Shown: one piece after another, positions 1 to 13,192 of the stretch | Layout of the letters: each line of letters begins with the position of its first letter | Position numbering within the stretch: position 1 is the stretch's first letter | NCBI GenBank assembly: GCA_034766995.1 | Contig: CM068313.1 | Span: 20,751,512 to 20,815,511, forward strand | Source of the DNA: Acanthacorydalis orientalis | Taxonomy: Eukaryota; Arthropoda; Insecta; Megaloptera; Corydalidae | Direction of reading: 5' to 3' | Length of the DNA: 64,000 nucleotides | Made by a program: the position numbers and the translations under genes | The notes under the pieces: model-generated | Told to the model about the DNA's origin: nothing | Seen by the model: only the letters and a program-made list of their open reading frames with translations | Database searches by the model: none

Positions 1-1095
1 CATTTCAAACATTTCAATGTCAAAATATTTATTTTATATACTGAAATAGTTTTTGTAAAATAATAAAAAATATGTCTTTTTTCAGTTTATAAAATACGTT
101 CATCTTAACTGTTTTCAAACATGATTATGCTAATTTACAAGTTAAAATAATTCTAACATTTATAAATATAATCAGTACGAATTGAACGTAATAGATAAAG
201 AATTTTGGGAATGATAAATATTTAAATTTAGATATCAAAAGATGTTTTACTATCGTCATTTTAAGATTAACATTTGATAACGAATTTAAATTGTTTACTC
301 TTTATGATGAACAATAACATAATTTGGAATTTTATGTAAATTTATGATTAATAAACTTTAAATGACGAATAAAATCTAAATGCTCAGTGCGTGACAATAA
401 CTTCAATAAATAGTTTTGTATCAAATTGTAATTTTATGAAACAAATGTATATATATATATATATATATATAAATTTATATATATGTCCTTGTATGTATGT
501 GTATGCAGATATATTTTTGTTTTATATTTATTTTAAAATAGTTCATACAAAATTTCGTATGTCAAATTATACATAGAACCATTTTCTTTCACCCTAACAT
601 TCTGAATCATAAATGTAAATATCCATTTACTTTTTACAAATTCATAGAAATTTATGAAATATATTAAAATATATTACTATTATTATATTATTACAAAGAG
701 AAATGTCTATGATGCATTTAGTTTGACATTTTTATGTCATTCAGATAATAAAATATTATCTCTCAGATTTTACGGGTCTACTTTAGTCTCCTTATACGTT
801 TCGAAACATAGTTTAATATACTGAAAGACGGGCCTATATTATATTTTCTTATACTGAACAGGATAACGCAAAATGATTACATAAAACGTCACGAATAAAA
901 AGATAGATTATTATTATTTTCAATATAATAGATGCTGACGTTTTATGAAAACTAACATACTCTAAAAATAAGAAAATAGAGAAGATGAGAGAAATTCTTG
1001 GATAATAAAAAGGTATTGAGAATAAAGCAAAAATATAGAAAATATAATTAATTTAATAAATATATATATTGAAATAAAAGTTAATGTTACATTTT

Positions 1096-1150
<55 letters not shown>

Positions 1151-1357
1151 TAAATATACGTTTTTATTTCAACAAATTAACTTAATTGTTCTTATTACAA
1201 AAATTAAACTATTAAGAGTTTTATTGTTAAACATAGTTAGATTTATTATTTTCGAAATTAATATATTGTTATAATAGATAAAAATATTATAATATTATAT
1301 ACAATTACAAGCAAATTATAAGAAATATTTATTACACAACAAATATTTTTGTTATAG
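1..1357. other. A+T-rich stretch, no gene seen
   Basis: Low-complexity A+T-rich sequence. It contains (TA)n tracts at 448-471 and 1098-1145. The open frames here are translations of TA repeats (YIYIYI) or short chance frames. Confidence 0.7.
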
Positions 1358-1419
1358 GTTTCTGCATGCAATTCAATTAAAGCAACAAATTGGAAGGCTG
1401 TTACCAAATTAGATTGCAG
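1358..1419 (+). CDS. Candidate internal exon, unrecognised protein
   Basis: A 62-nt segment with a pyrimidine-rich acceptor (atttttgttatag) before it and a consensus GTAAGT donor at 1420-1425. The first frame is open throughout and reads VSACNSIKATNWKAVTKLDC plus two bases, with a much less biased composition than chance frames in this DNA. I do not recognise the protein. It can be joined in frame to 1908-1960. If real, it belongs to a plus-strand gene starting left of the window. Chance is a serious alternative, because short open segments with splice-like ends occur often in A+T-rich DNA. Confidence 0.3.
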
Positions 1420-1907
1420 GTAAGTAGATAATATATTCTAATTTTTATATATACGTATTTATTATTGAATAAATAATCTAAGAGCTAATATGCTTGGAGT
1501 TGTAATCCATAAAATTTAATAATTAAATTGATTTTAAAACAAATAAAATATGCTAATTAATTTTTAATAAATAGTATTTAAGCTACTTTTTATATTCAAA
1601 TAAAGGGCTATACCACAATAAACAATGTATCAAAAAATATACTTTTATTCAATGTATTTTCATATAAAATGTATATTTTACTAGGGCGATAACCAAGAAA
1701 TGATTAATTTTTCAATAAACTGTGCATAAATGAATTTAACATATCAATTAATTTTAATGAATAATTTTTAACTTGAGCTTTACTGTATAAAAGCTTGGAT
1801 TTACATATTACATTTTAATGTTAAATTTTGAAAGTCACTTCAAGTAACTGCATTTATTTAATGTGTGAGTCTAAAATATTAACATTATTTTTAGTACCTA
1901 ATTTGAG

Positions 1908-1960
1908 AATAGTCAATGCGAGTGAAAACGCTAATGGAAAATACTTGTACAACGCACAAG
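1908..1960 (+). CDS. Candidate next exon, unrecognised protein
   Basis: Possible plus-strand exon ending at a GTATTA donor (1961-1966). Two acceptors are possible: TTTTTAG, giving a start at 1895, and TTTGAG, giving a start at 1908. Only the second keeps frame with 1358-1419, reading (R)IVNASENANGKYLYNAQ(G). The first leaves a different frame open (PNLRIVNAS...). The peptide includes an N-A-S sequon. A weak continuation could be the open stretch 2467-2564 after TTTGTGCAG, which ends in TGA. None of this resembles a family I can name. Confidence 0.28.
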
Positions 1961-2181
1961 GTATTATTAAAAAATTAAACATTTTTTAAATACATAGAGT
2001 CTTTAAAAGATTGTCGGTACAAAGAAACGCTTTCCTAATAAAATGTTAAAGAGAAGTTCGTACTTTTTATTGACCTAATTTAAGAAAAATTAAGTGAAAA
2101 AATTCTTTACGCTCATAAATATATCGTTCGAAATAGCTAAATAAAAATTTTTGTTTGATACTCGCCTATATTCATATTTTA

Positions 2182-2185
<4 letters not shown>

Positions 2186-2252
<67 letters not shown>

Positions 2253-2269
2253 CATATATGTATATATAT

Positions 2270-2313
<44 letters not shown>

Positions 2314-2330
2314 ATATATATATATAGATG

Positions 2331-2392
<62 letters not shown>
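2186..2392. repeat. Long interrupted (TA)n microsatellite, about 205 bp
   Basis: The longest TA tract of the window, interrupted at several points by TACA/TGTA variants (for example near 2235, 2252, 2273, 2308 and 2340). The open frames across it (poly Y-I-Y-I) are repeat artefacts. Confidence 0.95.
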
Positions 2393-2393
<1 letters not shown>

Positions 2394-2574
2394 GATATGT
2401 GTATATCTTTAAATGAAATGTTTTATCTGTATGTATTTTTATAATTACAAATAAAACTTTGTGCAGTGCAATTAATTATTTGCCGATGGCTCGTTACCTC
2501 TAATAAAACTACATTTAGGAGCAATTACGTACATAAAATGATGATTAATATTCTTGTGATGTGATTTTTCAACT

Positions 2575-2760
2575 TTGATTGGGTCGTGCGGGTGATATTA
2601 CACCGTAATATGTCAGCGTCACGTTTGCTGCAGGGGAGGAAGCTGTGTGGTCGATGTGCTATCCGTTGCTGCCGGGCCCATTATGGGGTCAACAGTCAAC
2701 TGCCTGATTGATAGAGTGATCACTTGATTGATAGATTGATTGTCGTGATGCGGAAATCAT
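2575..2760. other. G+C-richer island, function unknown
   Basis: This patch stands out sharply from its surroundings, with CpGs, a GCCGGGCCC run near 2670, and repeated TTGATTGATAG units near 2705-2742. One plus-strand frame is open from about 2565 to a TGA near 2710, including MSASRLLQGRKLCGRCAIRC, but I do not recognise it. It could be an exon, a regulatory island or an old transposon piece. Confidence 0.35.
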
Positions 2761-2769
2761 TATGACAAG

Positions 2770-4933
2770 ATGCCTGCGATGAGTTTATTTTTGATCCGAC
2801 AAATATGGTTATTTTGTCAAATAATTGTTGATCGCATTAATGTTAAAGTGTAATCAAAACGGGTGTAAAAACGAAATGTTTACAAGATGTCTGATGGCGT
2901 TTAATTGAAAAGGGTTCAGTTGTGCACATCATGTGTATGTACATATGAACAGATCAATTTAAATCAATAAATAATTTTACTTTTACTATAGTTGATCTTA
3001 AATTTTGTATCACCATTATATAAAAAAAAATTATTTAAATTAAGAACAATATTTAACATATAATTAACAGCCACGACCTTTTTGAATATTAGTAATAAAT
3101 TCAATTTTAAAGTTTAAAAATCAATATTTTTGACAACTAAAAACCATATAACTATCAATGATCTTAGTACAAAATAAGGCCTCTTAAGTAAGAATTTCGA
3201 GTCAAATAGGCCTTACAGGCTTCTTTCTGCTAAATATGTATATATATATATATATATAGTATATTAAAAAAAAACTATATTAAAGTTAGAGTTTCTTTTT
3301 TGCTGAAAAATATTCAAATTTCATATTTAATAATATCCCTCGCTAGATTTTAAATATTAAACATTTTTATATAACTTGAAATTGAAGTGATTTTTTTATT
3401 AATCTTATATAAAATTCTGTTATTATCAACAGTAATTAAACGTTTCAGATAATCTTTTTCTTATTTGAATTAATGCAAGTTGAAATTCCGAAGTTACTTT
3501 CAGATTAATTGTTTAATATTTCAACGCGCTGGTCAGTCGATTAGTCTGCACATTTTATTAAACTGGGAGATGAAGTTCTATATTTATTACGCTCTTTATA
3601 CAGAGTAAATATTGTTTTTATTTCTGAAAGGTAAAGCACGGTCAGAGCAACATTTAAATATATGATACAATTATTGAAAAGTTGGTAGAAACACCGGCTT
3701 ATTTACTTAATTATATGAAAATAATTTTACATACATGCAAAAAGGTTTCTAATGAAAAAAATAACTTTATGATTTCAAAACAATATTAAAATAAAACTAA
3801 ACTTTTTAATGTAAATTTGAAATAAACATATATTTAATATATAATGAACGCAATAATGCCGGATTCTGGTTGATGATATAATTTTATGAAAATTCATTAG
3901 AAGCTAATAAATAAAATCTATTTTTGAAAAAAACAGTATTATAAATAATATATATATATATACAATAAAATAGAGGTTTTTAAAAAAAATCGCTATTTAG
4001 TACTATGTAACAGTACTAACATTAATAATTAAATTTGTACAAAAGTTTTCGTGAAGTACGAAGTTGAAAATTGATCAGTTTCAAACAATAACATCCAGCA
4101 AAACTATTAAGAACTACCGTCACAAATTCGTATAAGCTGTATTTCTTGTTTGTAAAGGTATTTCAGTAAAAAAATATTTAAATTGATTTAAAGTTTTGTT
4201 TCTGAAATTTGTTTATTATCGATGTGAAATTTGTCCAAGTTGATGCCAAAGTCCATATATGAGTATATATTTACCGTTCTATCTAATTACTGTCGATTGC
4301 CTTAATTAATCAATAATGTTAATTTATTCACCTACTTTTATTTTATCCAAAAAATGAAATTATTTTCAAACAACTTCATTATTTATTGAAAACATGTATG
4401 TATGATTACCAAACATACAACCATTCAAAATACCTTTAAAATAGTTATATGAAAAACAAATAAATCTTGAACTAAAGCTTAATCTTTAATTAAAAACAAC
4501 AAACATGACAGAAAATAAGATAAAGGTAATTTGTTATGACTACAAAATAAGATAAAGGTAATCTGGTATAATGGATTACATGTCTGCAAGATATGTAGAT
4601 AATGGATTTTAATTCATCAGGTTGAAATTTTGTTGGTAATGAATGATTATCACGAATACGTTTATATTAATTCTTTGGATATTAATATCTTTTTAAATGA
4701 ATACGAATATCATGAAATATTATTTAAAAAAACATAACAAAATTCATGGAATAATTTAAATTCTAGAAAAACATGATAAAATATGAGTATGTTTTTAAAT
4801 TAGAAATATAATAAAATTGCTCATATTCGTTTTACTCGTAGAATACTTTTTTCATTTAAAGTATATTTTTAATTTATATTTCAACAGTTAAATATAAAAA
4901 TCAATAATAATAATGTAATATTATAATTTAATA

Positions 4934-4973
<40 letters not shown>

Positions 4974-6042
4974 CAATGAATTTAATGATTTAAGTACATT
5001 TGTCTTATTTTAAGTACAATCGCATTCTAATTTCTGATATTTATCATATTTTTGCCTCATTATGGTTTCTTCACTTTCTGATATCTTCTGATATTATGTA
5101 TTAAGAAGCTACCTGAAGAAAATATGTGCCGAAATCGATCACAATTAAATATATAACTGTGAGCCAATAAACTGCAAACAAAAACAGAAATTAAAAAAGT
5201 AGATGCACATATGTTTATTTTTGAATATATTACATAAGAAATATAGAAGTATAACTTTACCATAATAGTTGATGTATCAAAATGTCTGATAATACTTGAT
5301 AATATAATTAATGTTTAATACAAAACTTGATATATATTATAAAATGTTTTCAAACTCCAAAGATAATTATATAATATACAGAAATATATGGAATGAAATT
5401 TATAAATGTTCGATTTAATTGAATAAGGGCCAAACTTATATGAAAAAATAAAATTAATGATCAAAATCGTTGATCATTAAAATTGAATTTAATTAAATAC
5501 GAATCTTTTATCTTTCGCGAATAAATTCGTAAGGACACGTTTTAATTTCAGATCTCATCAAAGAACAACAATAAATTTCCGACAGTTTCGTGTCACCGAC
5601 CCTATATTTTCCTTTCCTTGTCAAACTCTGTCGTTTTACGTGGTCAATAAGAGTTGGTTCATTAACTGCCCGTACTGTCCAATGTCTAAACTAGACAAGG
5701 GTCTTGTTTCAAAATCTTCTATACAAACCGAACGCATTTCACATAGTTAAATCATTGATTAATTAAAGATAAATGCTATTTCCGAATATGACTAATTTGT
5801 GCAATTATATCAGATTATTTCATTCTAATTATTGACCATTTACCATTTACGTTTGACATTCACTGTCACATTGTTTAATATATAATAGTTTCAAGCAAAA
5901 TTTCATGTATAATTTATTACTATAGCAAAATATTGTTCGGACAATTTATTTAGTTATAGTTGAAAGTTATTGTATTTCATAAATTATAAATACACACACA
6001 TATACAAATCCATACAAATGCAGATATATACACACAAGTATA

Positions 6043-6097
<55 letters not shown>

Positions 6098-7138
6098 GTA
6101 TATATATATTAATAATCATTCATTTAATAATTAATTAATTAATGTACGGTAATTATTATTCTTTCATTTATTTTTTCTTAGTAATAATTTATTAGGTATA
6201 TATATATATATACACATACATACGTACATGAATGTATCTATAGAAATTCATATCGACAGACCTTGAGGTATAGCGATATAATATGTATAAAGGCGTTTCT
6301 CTTATATATGTATGTATGTATGTATGCATTATACATTTTCATACAACCATATATGTGTGACCGTATTATACGTATTATTTTTAAAGCAAGAAAAAGTAAT
6401 AGTATTTTCCAGTAGGAGAGAAAAATTCCGACCTGCGTTCATTTTGGCATGTTCGTCTATCTATTATACTCCGGTTTCCGGTTTTCGCAAGATTTCCGTA
6501 CGTAAAAAATATACTCACTTTCCCCTTACTGCAGCAAAATCACAAGAAAAGCGTCCGCCATAAATCAAAAGTGTGTGAAAGGACGAGCTGACCCATATTT
6601 TTTACCCTGTCAAACAATCCATGACAAAAGTGGTCAAGTGACAAATATCTCTAGAAGTGTATTTTTGAGTGTAGATTATTTGGACGGAGTCTTTCTTTTT
6701 ACATTTAGACACTTGTCTTTATAATAACCATTATTTTTCCCTGTTATTGTTGAGATGTAAAAACAACACTTGTTTAAATAGTATTTTTAATTAAAAACAT
6801 GAAGTTATCTTGTGATACACTGTTGGTGTACATTTCTTAAAATAAATTCATACTCATACATACGTATATACTTAAGTAGAATGAAAAAAAATACGTTTCT
6901 CTTTTACAAAAATTAATATATACTTTCGATTATATTAAAAATAAATATTCTACGTACTGCTCACAATTCTTACACAAAAATAAAATACAACATATTAAAA
7001 TAAAATCGATTGAAAAACACCCGTTAGTACTGAAACAAAAAAATTTGTTATCTCTGCTATAAAATAAATGTATATTAAATTTAATAAAGACATGCTTAAA
7101 GTTGTACAGAACTACTTTTTTATATTTTTTTTTACTCT
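2770..7138. other. A+T-rich stretch, no gene seen
   Basis: Contains TA tracts at 3238-3259, 3946-3962, 4934-4973, 6039-6109 (preceded by CA-rich sequence) and 6197-6213. A 21-bp segment is directly repeated at 4512 and 4544. An 11-bp stem hairpin lies at 5454-5480. Two patches richer in G+C (about 5540-5720 and 6380-6640) have no recognisable coding content. Confidence 0.65.
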
Positions 7139-7172
7139 TGAAAAGCACATATTTAAAAATATGTGCTTTTCA
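7139..7172. repeat. 34-bp perfect palindrome
   Basis: The arm TGAAAAGCACATATTT is followed by AA and then its exact reverse complement. This is a 16-bp perfect stem with a 2-nt centre. It could be a cruciform, a minimal palindromic element or a chance product of local inversion. Confidence 0.9.
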
Positions 7173-7229
7173 CAAAATATTCAGAGACAGTATGAACGAG
7201 TATGTCAATATCAAAATATTTAATTTACA

Positions 7230-7268
<39 letters not shown>

Positions 7269-7433
7269 CATCGAAGGTCTTCATGATTGGTTAAAATGGT
7301 GGATCATACATTAATCTGTTTTTCATGTATACAGTAGATATAATTTCTATAAAAAAATATTTAATATTAACATAAATATGCTATGAATTAAGTTATCTGA
7401 GCTTAAATTCTACATTTATGTAAATATATATGC

Positions 7434-7464
<31 letters not shown>

Positions 7465-8508
7465 GATAGAGAGGGTGATTTAACATAGGCTTCCACACGA
7501 ATGTATTAAAAAAACGCAAAAATTAAAGAAAAATATTATCCTTCATTTAGTATTTTACTATTGAATTGTACTAAAATACTAAATAAAAAATAACACTACT
7601 TTTCTTCACCCTTTGATTCCTTTTTCAATACTTCCATGTGGAATCCTAAATTGAATCTCTCTTTCTCTCTCTCTCTATATATATATCCTACATTTGATTG
7701 AATCTTTTTTAACAATTTGATAATATTTTTATTAAATTAGAATTGAAAATAAATTGGTCTAATTCTTTTATCAAACGTATATATTTGTTTTGAATCCTTT
7801 TTTTTAAATATTTAAAAAAAATATTTTAAAAAAAATAATTGCAAAACAATCATGAGTACTGATTTAATTTACACAAGTAATAGAAAAACAATTTCATTAT
7901 TAATATGCAATAAAAATTTTAGTAAAAAAATTGAAATTATTTTTGTATTGTCTTTTAATATTAGTATACGAGAGTCGTTTAATTCGCTTTGTTAAAATTA
8001 TTAGTTAATAACGTTTCGGCCTATATATTTTTAATCAAGTTTCTTAATGAAAGACCTTAATTTTTATATGTTTATAAATTTTTCTTAACCGTAAATCAAT
8101 ATTTAAATTATTAATTACTTGTATAAAATTTATTATTGTATTTAATGATAGCATAATAGCACTTTTTTGAATTATTGTAATGTAAAATACAATTTAAAAT
8201 ACAAATTGTAGAATACAAATAAATATTTTCCTTTTTATTTCATTTTACTCCTATTTATAAAAAATTACTTTTTTTTAAATATATATTTTGAGTTGAAGTA
8301 GATTTATTCGCAAAAATAATTGAAAACAATCATAATAAATTCTACTATTTACTTTCAAAAATAAAGTAACCTCTTAAGTTAACACAATTCTGTTTGTTGA
8401 TTCTGTTTGTTGTTGTTTCAAAAATAAATAATAAAAACGAAGTAGAATTATTACTGTTTATAATCAATATTCGCTATATATATATATAACTTCTATTCTG
8501 AACTATTG

Positions 8509-8566
<58 letters not shown>

Positions 8567-9047
8567 TGTTGGCATTTAAACTTGACGATGCTAATTAAAA
8601 TGAATTTCTATTATTTATGAAGACAAAAACTCTTGTCTTCTAAATATGACTTCAGTGATCTATAGAGATGCTTTATGAAAGAAGATACCATGTAAATTGA
8701 ATTCGAGGTATTTTCTTTTTATTCCAAGTAGACTAGAGGTAATTGTTAAGTCTGAACTATCGTCTTCTGGTTTATAATATTTTAAATTAAATTAAAATTA
8801 TATTCTAATTAGAGACATAAATTTTATAATTAATGTAATTGATATTTTGCATGAAAATAACTATTAATTAATGAATAGTTTCATAAAGCTCTTGGAGGGT
8901 GTAATAATGACTTTTTTTTAGTAAAGATATGTTAATTTCTTCCTTTTTTTAAAATCATTGTAAAAATATTTATTTAATATTCTTTTTTACAAATAATAAA
9001 TCCTTTCAAAAATTTTCAGAATATTCCAAAAAAATTCATATTTTTCT

Positions 9048-9127
<80 letters not shown>

Positions 9128-10519
9128 AATTTAGAGTATACTTTATATTATTTCTCCTCTTCTTCCAATCGATTTCATTAATGCAGTTTAGGGTTTGGTG
9201 ACAATATGGAGATTAGTGATATAACGGTGCTTTCTGTACATCAAATAGTTATCTTCCATTAATTTTCATATCAATTTTTCTGAATTAACGTTGATGTTTA
9301 ATATTGTCATGTGACATATTGATTAATTGATCTAATTATTATTTTGAGTTTAGGGTAATATAGAAACTCCCTTTGCTGTCAATTTTGATTTTCTAAATAA
9401 GCTTTATTGTTGTTAATATAACCTTAATAACAGAATATATTTTAAATTGAAATATAATAAATATGGTTGAAAATCATTCATGATATTCAATTCAAAAACA
9501 TATTTGTTATGATTTAAAAAATGTAATCGATTATTTTGACAAGTTCTAATAGAACAACAACAAAAACAAAAAACAAAACGATACTGAAAAATATATCTTT
9601 TCAAATCTATATTGACATAACGCCACGTACAGTTTACATATAAGTGTAACAAGTAAATTACAAATATCATTTGACAATTTTGTTGTTCGAATTCGAAAGA
9701 GAATTTCTAACAGGATGTCATTTTGTTGCGCGTGGCCAGTGAATGCTTAACAGCATGAACGGGAACAGCTTTCGCATACAGTAAGCATTGTACAGAAAAC
9801 ATAGGTATATTGAACCAGTCAGTTGCCAGTTCGATTCCCGGGGGTATAATGTACTACGATGATCTGTTCGCTACTACACGAGTTGGTATTTCGCAGAATA
9901 TATAAACTATATAGGATTGGCTCATATGATATATCTATCAGATGGTGAAATAAGTGAACGTTTCATGTTTGAAAAAAGTTATTTTGTAATTACGTATTGT
10001 TAAAACCCACACGTTTCCGTTTACTGTTATAATACCATTTTAGTTTCAAGTTTATGAAGTTGTACATGTTTTCATTGTTCTGACATAGATTTATAACCGT
10101 TAAATTTTTACATATTAATTTTAATTAACATTTTGTAATGAGATATATTATAAAGTTTCATTTAATTTATTCGTATATATATATATATATAATAACTGTA
10201 AATAAATACAAATTAATTAAAAAATAATATTAATTTAAAAGTCTAATATAATTTATTCATCATATTTAATCTCTATATATTTTACCCAATTGTTATTATA
10301 AGTTGTAGATTTGAAGATTTGTGAGTTGACAAAAGTATACAACATTTATGGAAGTGAGATTGAAATATCAGATAGTAATTATTTACATAAGACACGTTTG
10401 TTCCTATTGTTATCAAGTAGATTGACTAACGAGTATGTAGATAATACTGTTTTAGTTATACTAATTCATCATAAATATTTTATAAAAGTCATGTCAGTAA
10501 TTATTAAAGGTACAAAAGT

Positions 10520-10571
<52 letters not shown>

Positions 10572-10940
10572 TAGGTGTAAAAATTATTTCTGTGCTTTTA
10601 AATTTAATAAATTGTAACTCTCTTTAAATTAAAATATTTTCTTGTCATTTTAGAATTTTGAAGTACCAACTTTAACGTTTAAAAACACTATTTATCTTAT
10701 CCAAGTAGTTGGACTAACCTTACAGAACAGGAGTAATTTTGAAACAAGTATATATTAATGTGAAAACATCTATAATAGTTACAAAAAATGCTTGCTCGTC
10801 TTTCTGAATGTAACTGTCTATCTATTTTTATCTATACCAGACTTAAGTGTAATATTTCCTAAATTAGTTGTTCATTACGTTTTTTATTGTTATTTTTTAA
10901 TTCATTGAAAATTAAATAAGAATTCATAATACATATTATT
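7173..10940. other. A+T-rich stretch, no gene seen
   Basis: TA tracts at 7238-7264, 7424-7460, 7656-7687 (CT then TA), 8473-8487, 8514-8562, 9052-9121, 10174-10191 and 10523-10568. A patch at about 9715-9910 is richer in G+C and carries a B-box-like string at 9829-9839 (see findings). No coding region was recognised. Confidence 0.65.
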
Positions 10941-10942
10941 TA

Positions 10943-11518
10943 TTAGGTTGATAGAAAAATAATTGTAGTTTATGACTGTGTTAATAATATGATTAATATG
11001 CGGTTTTTGATTTTTTTAGCTGTTTTAAGTGGTCCAGAACTATTAAATAATTAAAGCCTAACCCTTGTGAAAGTTCTAGAATTGTTATTCGTGGTTCTGA
11101 TTTAACTAACGCATTCATTTGGTTGTTATGAACTGAAGAAGGACGCCGCGACCTTCTTCATTTTCAAGGCTCTCGTTTCCAGCACGCAATTTTTGGAACC
11201 AGTATTGCACCGTACGTTCTTCAACAGTACCCACACCGAAAGCATCGTTTAATTTACGAGCAGTTTCTGCTACTTTACCACCCGTTTTGAACTCGTACAA
11301 TTTTTTTTCCATTATTTGCTTCTTTTCCATCTTTAACTTAATAGCCTAATTTGAAGCAAAATTAATAATAAAACCAACGTCGATATTACCAAAATACAAA
11401 CCGAAAAGTACACATTAAAATGATATTAACATGAACTCGATGAAATGGCACTCTCATTAAAAGAAATTATGGGTAGAATTCAGAAAACAAAAACGCAATA
11501 ATTTTCCTACCAACCTAA
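10943..11518 (-). mobile_element. Deleted mariner, copy 1 (576 bp, complete ends)
   Basis: The ends read TTAGGTTGATAGAAAAATAA and, inverted, TTAGGTTGGTAGGAAAATTA. They are flanked by TA at 10941-10942 and 11519-11520, the mariner target duplication. On the minus strand a transposase start (MEKKQIMEKKLYEFKTGGK, then AETARKLNDAFGVGTVEERT) encodes the first helix-turn-helix. With one frameshift it continues through SSVHNNQMNALVKSEPR to VLDHLKQLKK, the second helix-turn-helix. The sequence then runs straight into the 3' end. The catalytic DDD half, about 700 bp in a normal 1.3-kb mariner, is absent. Confidence 0.88.
11115..11330 (-). pseudogene. Mariner transposase N-terminal fragment (copy 1)
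   Basis: A 71-codon open frame coding for the first DNA-binding domain of a mariner transposase: YEFKTGGKVAETARKLNDAF, then VEERTVQYWFQKLRAGNESL, then ENEEGRG. A frameshift in the linker (RGRPSS turned to GVLLQF) ends it early. The second DNA-binding domain is readable in another frame downstream. No catalytic residues are encoded, so it cannot transpose by itself. Confidence 0.85.
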
Positions 11519-11520
11519 TA

Positions 11521-13149
11521 CATATGAATAACATTTCTTATCAGTAAATTCAATTCCGATTTTTAAATATAGTAGCTATAGTAGTAATATAAATAATATA
11601 GATCTGATTTAAAAATGAAAAAAGAGATTAAATTTACTGATATTATTAACCATTATTTTAAAGTTTATAATATACAATATAAGTCTTACATGAACGTTTT
11701 CAAAGTTTTTTTAATTCTTTGTAAAAAGATGCTAATTTATTATCGTACATAAAATTAGCGACACATTATATAACATAATATTAATGTCTGTCTGATTATT
11801 CTATCCATTTTCGATGCACGCCAGAGTATTGTTCACAACCATGAAAAATAGATGTTTTCAAAAAGACGCCAGAACTTGCACGTTCGTGTTTTCTGATATA
11901 TGAAACTGGTTATCACGAAGACTCTGAACATTGTTATTTCGCACGATAATAAAAATAAAACTTTGCTTTCTTTGGCGTACAAAGAAAATCGGCATGCTGT
12001 GCATATAAAAAAAAACTTTCTGGATGGTAATAAACCGTTTATGATAATTATGATAAAGCAACATCAAACGCTACATTTTAGTATCGTCGTACGTTTATTT
12101 CACTGACTACACATCAAATCGTGGAATAATGAGAGACAACTATTCTCTGAAGATGACGTAACGGTAACACTAAAATAGCCGTTAAAAGCAACATAAAAAA
12201 GAGTTGATACGCAATCGTACTTGTTATTCGCACAGAACAGTATTCTCATTTATCAAATTTGAATTTAACAAATGAATGCATATTTCAGCACGGAGCGGCC
12301 TATTTACTTAACAACTTATAAATAAATGTCACAGAATATAAACGTTTAATAGATTTTAATGAAGATAGAACGATATGCTATGAAATTTAATGGCATTTCA
12401 TTATACGGCAGCAAATTGATTTAAGGAAATTCACTTGTTATAAAACTTTCTTTGAAACTTCGCTACAGGCTTCTCATATTTCATTTTGTGTTTACTTCCG
12501 TCATGATGCTTAATTATGAGTACAAAAATTTATAAACAAACTATAAGAATCGTGTTACCTTGAACACAGACGAAGTTTTATTGTTGACGTGAGTGAAATA
12601 TATATTATAATGCTATAACACTAAATTGTCTGCATTCCGAAAATGCGAGAAAACTTTTCACTTTATGGTCAAAATGTAAGAGAAAGCAATGAAAATATTT
12701 TCTGAGGGCGATCGTTTTTACGCAGCATTTAACTTTAATTTTTTTAAGTTTACGATGTTCAACATGCTTTCTTTAGTTCTAGTGCTGTTAAATTCTTTAT
12801 TAATTTTTCCTCAAGAACATTTCCAACTTTAACGTTACACAAGAGATAGCCTAGTATAAAAACTAGAAGTAAAGGAACATTAATAGGACTGTAATTCATG
12901 ATTTTTAAACGTACGGATTTATATTTAAAAATATTTTTTTTAATAAATACAGAAACGATTTTATGCTGACTGTCATTTAATTATTTTGAAATTAATATGT
13001 TATAGAAATATTTTTATTTAATACTATTTCATCTTTTAATATATTTTTCTATAAACACTGATAAAATAAAATATAACTCAATACAAATGAATATTTAATA
13101 CGAGAAATTACTTGTCAAAATTCAAGTGGGATTACTATTTTGTAAACTT

Positions 13150-13192
<43 letters not shown>

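Noticed and set aside
2155..2416. Open frames rich in Tyr-Ile (also 962-1150, 21737-22009, 22528-22838, 40826-41041, 43805-44038, 50254-50568, 53056-53415 and others)
   Set aside because: They are translations of (TA)n arrays, which have no stop in two frames; not genes.
9780..9850. Possible tRNA gene
   Set aside because: A B-box-like string is present but the T-arm does not pair, and no acceptor stem or A-box is found at the right distance.
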